This document shows, piece by piece, positions 58,554-64,000 of a stretch of 64,000 nt of DNA. The DNA comes from Asterias rubens. Its lineage: Eukaryota > Echinodermata > Asteroidea > Forcipulatida > Asteriidae. The notes beneath the pieces are model-generated. The model was not told the origin of the DNA, ran no database searches, and saw only the letters and a list, made by a program, of their open reading frames with translations. The position numbers were made by a program, and so were the translations under genes. Position 1 is the first letter of the stretch. The number at the start of each line of letters is the position of its first letter. The stretch spans positions 10,026,001 through 10,090,000 of the forward strand of contig NC_047070.1 in NCBI RefSeq assembly GCF_902459465.1. Reading direction: 5' to 3'.

Positions 58554-58644
58554 CCCTGCTAAAAAATAATTTCTTTAGGGCAAGTAATTGTATACATGAA
58601 GTCACACAAGTTTGCAGTGGATATATAAATAAGTAACAAAGTTA

Positions 58645-59015
58645 AAGGTACCATACAGGATTGGTAGAGCTGTAGCCAGGGACAGTGTTCATGCTTTTTG
58701 TGACCAACCATATGGCCTTAATCCTTCATGTGAGTCAGGAGAAAATAGGGGGAAAAAATGAAAAGTTTTCAGCATGTTAAACATTGTCTTAATTTCGGTT
58801 GTACCAACCGAATTCAGTTCTTGGCTTTTTTTTTTAGGTATACAGATAGCGTTTTCTCAAATATGACTCCATTAATTTCAGAGGGAAATATTTCATACAA
58901 ACAAATGGTTCCAGTATGAACTTTACATTGAGTAAACATGTACTCATTATCAGACTAAAAGTCAACAAGGTCTTTTTTTTAATCCTTCTTCGCAATCCTG
59001 TATAATACCTTTTAA
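58645..59015. mobile_element. MITE-E
   Basis: Terminal inverted repeats AAAGGTACCATACAGGATTG and CAATCCTGTATAATACCTTTT (one or two differences) bound ~370 bp of non-coding DNA. A short palindrome ATTTCGGTTGTACCAACCGA lies near the middle. It sits just downstream of the SLOG gene's stop codon and may lie in its 3' UTR. Confidence 0.8.
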
Positions 59016-59216
59016 GTATTCGTGAGGTCAGGTCGCTTGACCTTTGCAGCAAAATTTACACCTCTTGATATCTCTCTTCAGTTTGTGACAGCTATAAAGC
59101 AATATCCCAGATTCAATCAGCATGAACAGTCAATCATCAGCAGCAGTCACATTTATACAGACATCTCAATCACATGCTTGCATAAATCACTTATTGGCCG
59201 ACAACTATTACAGAGA

Positions 59217-59393
59217 TTATGTCTTAACATCGCTGGCACGTCTATCAACAAACGTCTTCAGTCGTGTCATCTGGGCGGCCACAGCTTGCTGGAGCGCTGT
59301 AATGATGCGTGCCACTGCAGCGCCAATTGCCGCGGGAGAACCATTCTTATCGGCCAGCTGGTTCCAATCTTCTCGTAATACGCCCGGGGGACA
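59217..59393 (-). CDS. SLOG/LOG-like protein, last exon
   Basis: The acceptor CTCTCAG|TGT at 59394-59395 starts the exon in phase 0. It encodes 58 residues beginning CPPGVLREDWNQLADKNGSP, then AAIGAAVARIITALQQAVAA and a basic tail ending SDVKT before TAA. This is the C-terminal helical part of the Rossmann domain: in LOG-type proteins a helix following the nucleotide-binding loop packs on the sheet. The preceding exon ends in phase 0 (KIFE), giving a clean join. GC content is higher than in the flanking introns, as expected for coding sequence. Confidence 0.85.
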   Translation of the reverse strand, partial: CPPGVLREDWNQLADKNGSPAAIGAAVARIITALQQAVAAQMTRLKTFVDRRASDVKT

Positions 59394-59897
59394 CTGAGAG
59401 AAAAGAAATGAAGGGGAAAATAATATCAACCAGAGAAATCTGAAATAATACAAAATAATTTTAACACCTCCAATTCAAAACAAACTTGTCTTTTCATCAG
59501 TGTGAGAAAATAATTTTTTTCATATGAAATTATAGTTCTGGGAGATATGAACAATGTAAGGGGATGGCAGTTCCAGTCCTTTTTTGAGTTACCTGAAGAT
59601 TTCCTTTCTCAAGGTTTAAGACCAATTTGAATTGTGTCCTTCAATAACAGAGCTTAGCACACAAAACTATGTTACACTGCAATTATCTCTTTAGAAAGGT
59701 TAGACAAGCACTGAGTAAAACAGTGTTAATCACACATCGGTGCAAGGGGGAAAAACAAAAATGCTTTATTCCTAATTTTACTAATCAGTTCATATGTTTA
59801 CGCTGTATTAAAAAAACAAAATTTATAAATGAAGTGATCAATACTAATTCGACTGTGGAAACATAGACAGGATATTCTCCAGGACTTTAGCCGCATC

Positions 59898-60279
59898 TTT
59901 TAAAGACACTGAACACTACTGGTAATTTTCAAAGACCAGTCTTCTGACTTGGTGTATCTCAACATATGCACAAATTATCAAACCTATGAAAATTTGAGCT
60001 CAATTGGTGGTTGAACTTGCGAGGTAATAATGATAAAACAAAATACCCTTGTCCCACAGAGTTGTGCGCTTTCAGATGCTTGATATCAAGACCTCTAAAC
60101 TTGAGGTCTCGAAATCAAATTTGTGGATAATTACTTCTTTCTCAAAAACTACATCACTTCAGAGGGAACCGTTTCTCACAATGTTTTATACTATCAATCT
60201 CTCCCCATTACTCGTTACCAAGTCAGGTTTTATGCTGATATTATTTTGAGTAATTACCAATAGTGTCCACTGCCTTTAA
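59898..60279 (+). mobile_element. MITE-A copy in a SLOG intron
   Basis: Complete: ends TTTAAAGACACTGAACACTA and AATAGTGTCCACTGCCTTTAA, a mixed type with one end of each variant. The central palindrome is GACCTCTAAACTTGAGGTC. Confidence 0.9.
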
Positions 60280-60302
60280 GGAAGAATCAGGGAATGTTGT
60301 AG

Positions 60303-60580
60303 GTTGTCATGACCGAGTGGTTTAGAGCATTCTAAACCACAGCAATTTAAGTTCTGATGGCCGAGTCATCACGGTGTGGGGATCGAATCCCGGTCATGGC
60401 ACCTGTGTCCTTCAGCAAGACACTTAACTATAATTGCTTCTCTCCACCCAGGGGTAAATAGGTACCTCTGAGGGCAGAGATGGTTCTTGTGATTGATTTA
60501 ACTTTATGCACTACCTATCACGGACCTGAGCGTTATATAGGAAGCACTATTCTTCTTCTTCTTATTATTATTAACTTTGT
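60303..60580 (+). repeat. tRNA-derived SINE (family S1) in a SLOG intron
   Basis: A-box TGACCGAGTGGTTTAGAGC, B-box GGGGATCGAATCCCGG, then the body CTTCAGCAAGACACTTAACT and TCTCCACCCAGGGGTAAATA, ending in a (CTT/ATT)n tail. The tail runs to within about 15 bases of the exon donor at 60590. Confidence 0.8.
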
Positions 60581-60590
60581 ATAGTCTTAC

Positions 60591-60712
60591 CTCAAAGATC
60601 TTCTGTGGGACATTGAACTTTCCTCCTGCTGCGCCTTCAGTGCATTTGATTGGAATGACTGTATGATCGCTCCATGTGAACTGCTCAGCTTCATGTGCAG
60701 CACCAGGACCAC
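60591..60712 (-). CDS. SLOG/LOG-like protein, nucleotide-loop exon
   Basis: A 122 bp exon between acceptor CCATATAG|GT and donor TTTGAG|GTAAGAC. The first two bases complete a Gly codon; the exon then reads GPGAAHEAEQFTWSDHTVIP followed by IKCTEGAAGGKFNVPQKIFE. With the preceding exon it forms ILIEGGPGAAHEAE, equivalent to the GG-x-G-(x)3-E loop that binds phosphate or ribose in LOG and other SLOG-superfamily proteins. The Glu kept here is the position catalytic in LOG phosphoribohydrolases. VIPI...TEGAAGG matches the following strand and loop. Confidence 0.85.
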
Positions 60713-61319
60713 CTATATGGGTACCATTTAAATGCAAAGCATGAGCATGGTACCAAAACAAGGGGGGAGGGCGTCTTTTTTTTATTTTTTAAAGGGGGGG
60801 GGGATGATTTGGTTCATTTCAAGTTTTTACGAGGTAACAAACCTAGTGATTTATTTGCTTGTCCACAGCATTCTGCAGGCAGAGTGTATTTTGTTTTAGG
60901 AAGTGACATAGTTGCAATGTTGAAAACATACAGTGGTGCATAATGAAAAATTCATCTTATTTTTTTTCAAACTAGAAACGTGACTTTCTCAAAACATTTA
61001 TTTTAGGGCTGCAGGTTAATTGGTCACTTTATGACTGGTTTTTGTGCTTTTGCTTAGCAGCAAACTGTTTAAGTACTTTTGTGTGCTCAGGCCACTATAA
61101 GATACTTGTAGAATCAGTTTTGCAAAATTGAGCAATGGTCTTACTTATAGCCCAAATTCATAAAACTGTGAAGTACACACAATTGATTGGCATGGATAAC
61201 TCTTGCTAAGCAAAAATAGGATACCATCCAACATGTCATGTATTGTACATTATTTGTGAATGGTACCCCGCTCAGCAAGTTTTTTTTTGCACAAATGAAA
61301 TAGGGCCCTGGTTGTGTTC

Positions 61320-61350
61320 CGCATGTAACTACCCCCCCCCCCCCCCCGCT
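61320..61350. repeat. Poly-C tract
   Basis: A run of about 17 C residues in a SLOG intron. Confidence 0.9.
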
Positions 61351-61885
61351 CCAACCGTTGTCTGCTGCCCTCTTTGGTCATGTACTCCCTCATCATATTT
61401 CTATCCCCTCCCAACTCACACAGCATACAGTCCAAAACGCCAAATGTTCAAAAACACACACAAAAGTACTTAGAAGTCTCCCAGCTTTTTACAGTAGAAA
61501 GAAAATCATTCATGACTGACTCTTGAACTTATTGGGAGTCCCTGTTCTATAATTTCCAATTGTAATGTAATTTCCAACTGTCCGAGCATCAATCTTGACA
61601 GTTGTCCCTACACCTCTCAGCAAATAGGGCCAAATTTTTACGTCCAATGTCATCCAAAATACCTCAAGTTGGAAGCCAACAACCCCCAGGTCATAATTGG
61701 CCACATTTTTTCACTGAAACCCTTTTTAGGGGCTCTCAAATCTGTTTAATTTAGACTACTTTGAGGGCCTACAAAAAATGAATGAGCTTGACGCTCTATT
61801 TATATAGGGTCTCAATACGCTCTAAATATTTATAGGGTCGCACCCATTTGTCACTCCTTATTACCCTAGTTATGCATCATCTTAC

Positions 61886-62027
61886 CTTCAATCAAGATGC
61901 AGATATCAAAGACTCTGGATACAATTGTCTCTCTTTGTCGCACACTGTCACCTATGAAGACAGTCTCACCAAACGATACTGGCTTAAATGATTTGTCTTT
62001 GTTTTGCCTGGCCTGGCGACTTCGATC
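61886..62027 (-). CDS. SLOG/LOG-like protein, exon with the conserved Arg helix
   Basis: A 142 bp exon, acceptor CCTGCTAG|GAT and donor TTGAAG|GTAAGATG. Phase 0 start, one base over at the end. It encodes DRSRQARQNKDKSFKPVSFG, ETVFIGDSVRQRETIVSRVF and DICILIE. The basic low-complexity start looks like a surface insertion. The rest matches the LOG-family order: a strand, a helix with RxRE (LOG: xMxxRK), then the hydrophobic strand leading into the GG-x-G loop. Arg in this helix and Glu in the next exon are the two residues needed for phosphoribohydrolase activity in plant and bacterial LOG proteins. Confidence 0.85.
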
Positions 62028-62283
62028 CTAGCAGGATACATATAGTCAAAATACAATTGTTTAATACAACTCACTACAACTCACATTATAATATAAATGT
62101 CCGTTGCTCACAAAACCACTCCCAGCAGAGTAAAAGATTTTACATCATGTATTACATCTAATTAGCTTTAGACCAAACTGTTGTGACAATCGTTAACGAT
62201 GTAGAAACTTTCTTGACATATCTCTGTTCATATTTTCATGAACCCCAACTTTTGAAAAAAAAAATTGTGGTCTCAAATGATTC

Positions 62284-62672
62284 TTTAAAGACAGTGGACA
62301 CTATTGGTAAATGTCAAAGACCAGTCTTCTCACTTGGTTCATCTCAACATATGTATGAAATAACAAACCTGTGAAAATTTGAGCTCAATTGGTCGTCAAA
62401 GTTGCGAGATAATAATGAAAGAAAAAAACACCCTGTGTCACACAAAGTTGTGTGCTTTCAGATGCTTGATTTCGAGACCTCAAATTCTAAACTTGAGGTC
62501 TCGAAATCAAATTCCTGGAAAGTTACTTCTTTCTCGAAAACTATGGCACTTCAGAGGGAGCCGTTTCACTCAATGTTTTATACTATCAACCTCTCCTCAT
62601 TACTCGTTACCAAATGAGGTTTTATGCCGATAATTATTTTGAGTAATAACCAATAGTGTCCACTGCCTTTAA
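62284..62672 (+). mobile_element. MITE-A copy in a SLOG intron
   Basis: Complete: ends TTTAAAGACAGTGGACACTA and AATAGTGTCCACTGCCTTTAA. It has one of the best-preserved central palindromes: GATTTCGAGACCTCAAATTC / ACTTGAGGTCTCGAAATC. Confidence 0.95.
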
Positions 62673-62884
62673 GCTAAAAGAAATCCTTGAACATACTTTG
62701 TCACTTTTACAAACACTGTATCGATTCCATCTCTTGAAAAAATATAATTAGTTGTTGCAAATTGCATACCAACCAAAAGGACTTATGGTACAGGTGCAAT
62801 AAATACTTCAAAGGCTGATGTTTGGACCTTAAGAAAGTTCTTTTCAAAAGTGAAATGACAAGACATCACTCAACAAGTTTACTG

Positions 62885-63200
62885 GTATAAGAGATGTTAA
62901 ATTTTCCTTCGGGGATAAAAAATATTAATTTTGGTTTTTACCCATGCACCAATGTGTGTTAGCACTGTATATTCAGTACTTTCACGAGTCCTGTGAAAAA
63001 ATATCACAGGCATGTTACTCGGGTGGGATTCGAACCCACGACCCTTTCAATTCTAGAGCAGTGACTTACCAACTAGACTACCGAGGTTGCCCGGTAGCTA
63101 GAGGCAGTTTGAATCCTATGTTTTGGCAGCGGGTACCGCAACGATATAAGAGTGTTAAGTTTTGCATCGGGGATAACGAATATTAATTTTGGTTTTAGAA
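62885..63200 (-). repeat. tRNA-derived SINE (family S2) in a SLOG intron
   Basis: Read on the minus strand: A-box TAGTCTAGTTGGTAAGTCA, B-box GTGGGTTCGAATCCCACC, then ACTCGTGAAAGTACTGAATA. The motif AACCAAAATTAATATT + TATCCCCGA occurs on both sides of the tRNA-like core. Confidence 0.75.
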
Positions 63201-63454
63201 ATTGGGATGCTATGTTAACAAAGGAAACACTGGAAAATTTCAATCTGGACACAAACTTTACTTTGACCTCTTTCTGTAAATGGAAGTAGTCCAAATATTG
63301 TAGCTGTGGGCGGCCACTATATGGGCATTTTGCTACAAGCTGATTGTGGCCACTATTAGGACTAGCCGCTATGGTCTCTGAAGGGTTAATCTCCAAACCA
63401 ATCATTGTCTATCACCAAGTGGCTGAAATTGTCCTCAAGCCATACATATCTCAC

Positions 63455-63614
63455 CTGCTCATCACGGACGGGGAGTATATGCCAAACATCCTCTCTCCTA
63501 TTTAGTCTTTGCCTCTCATCAAAGAAACTCTTAGCGACCGTCTCACCAACTCCAACAAAGCCTCCAGTAACGAGAGTCACATTGTCTAATCTACCTAAAG
63601 ATATGCCAATCTCT
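63455..63614 (-). CDS. SLOG/LOG-like protein, N-terminal Rossmann exon (gene continues beyond the window)
   Basis: A 160 bp exon, acceptor CTACTTACAG|AG and donor GAGCAG|GTGAG. One base completes the previous codon; 53 codons follow: EIGISLGRLDNVTLVTGGFV, GVGETVAKSFFDERQRLNRR and EDVWHILPVRDEQ. VTLVTGGFVGVGETVAKSFF has the strand, Gly-rich loop and helix of the first nucleotide-binding unit in the SLOG superfamily (compare LVYGGGSVGLMG in LOG). VWHILP matches the next core strand. All four exons splice in phase into at least 198 residues, close to a complete LOG-type domain. The first exon or exons must lie beyond 64000. Exact enzyme activity is not established; it could also be a non-catalytic nucleotide sensor. 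Confidence 0.85.
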
Positions 63615-63629
63615 CTGTAAGTAGAAACA

Positions 63630-64000
63630 AGTGATTAATTGTATTGTATTGTATTATTTTTTATTCCAAACTGGAACACACCCCATAACCCTGGGGAGGG
63701 TAACAATATTATAAAAACAAAATACATTGAATGAATAAGTCATACGGAAAGGAATTTAACCTTACAACAAAAACAAATAATCACACAGTTTAATTTTCTT
63801 TTAAAGCAGTAAATAAAAAGACGTAGTTGGCAATGCAAATAATAATAGCTTCATCGGGAGTGTCCATCAAAAACTTAAACCCGTCTTCCTTGCCAAGAGT
63901 CAAAGCCTTTGTAATGATCAATAATATAAGCCAACATAATATTCCTAAGGTCGTTGTATAAGGGGCAATCAAGAAGAAAATGGATTTCTGTTTCAACATC
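63630..64000 (-). pseudogene. LINE 3' end at the window edge
   Basis: The minus-strand reading DVETEIHFLLDCPLYNDLRN, then after a frameshift GKEDGFKFLMDTPDEAIIIC and FLFTALKEN-stop, matches the C-terminus of a non-LTR polymerase (ETExHFLxxCPLY...). A 3' UTR ACCCTCCCCAGGGTTATGGG and an ACAAT-repeat tail (63638-63655) follow. Inserted in a SLOG intron; the rest lies beyond the window. Confidence 0.8.

Noticed and set aside
60308-60402. Functional tRNA gene (Leu/Ser type)
   Set aside because: A and B boxes are present, but the stem pairing is poor and a SINE body with a simple-repeat tail follows.
62379-62633. Open frames inside MITE-A copies (also at 1210, 9433, 34620, 36014, 45730, 50778 and 60049)
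   Set aside because: They recur at the same place in each MITE copy, with frameshifts between copies; no transposase similarity.

Overview
This is eukaryotic nuclear DNA, most likely from a marine deuterostome; an echinoderm, perhaps a sea star, fits best. Visible genes are split into short exons with GT-AG junctions. No bacterial-type operons or intact transposon genes are seen. The AT-rich background is crowded with MITEs, tRNA-derived SINEs, fold-back elements and 5'-truncated LINE tails of kinds common in echinoderm, amphioxus and mollusc genomes. The species guess is an inference from repeat style.

Layout. 0-5 kb: the last exon of a plus-strand gene, a SINE, a MITE and a 2.5 kb minisatellite built from a TTTCAGGCAAAATTTGAT core. 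5-9 kb: short minus-strand exons of an unidentified, probably coiled-coil gene. 10.27-29.74 kb: the dominant feature, a satellite of about 29 head-to-tail units of 652-655 bp plus a degenerate end unit. 30-36 kb: MITEs and fold-backs, including a three-level nested insertion (A containing B containing C) whose target-site duplications can be read directly. 37-43 kb: remnants of a Snf2-family helicase gene like ERCC6L2 on the minus strand, broken by stops and frameshifts, with a LINE fragment and a C-rich tandem repeat in its introns. 44.8-45.5 kb: a cluster of interdigitated palindromes. 46.4-50.7 kb: two inverted copies of one repeat enclosing three LINE reverse-transcriptase remnants. 50.7-58.6 kb: mostly repeats. 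59-64 kb: the best gene in the window, a minus-strand gene whose four visible exons join in phase and encode a LOG/SLOG-like Rossmann protein; its 5' part lies beyond the right edge.

Coding content is therefore sparse. One clear gene lies at the right edge, one gene tail at the left edge, one decayed helicase locus sits in the middle, and a few exons have unknown function. Most of the DNA is satellite and mobile-element sequence. The short open frames repeated through the satellite are by-products of the repeat, because several units carry frame-breaking indels.

Labels used below: MITE-A is a ~380-430 bp element with TTTAAAGRCAGTGGACAC-type termini and a central palindrome; MITE-B is 142 bp with AGGAGACTTTC ends; MITE-C is 137-150 bp with AGACCTTTTC ends.
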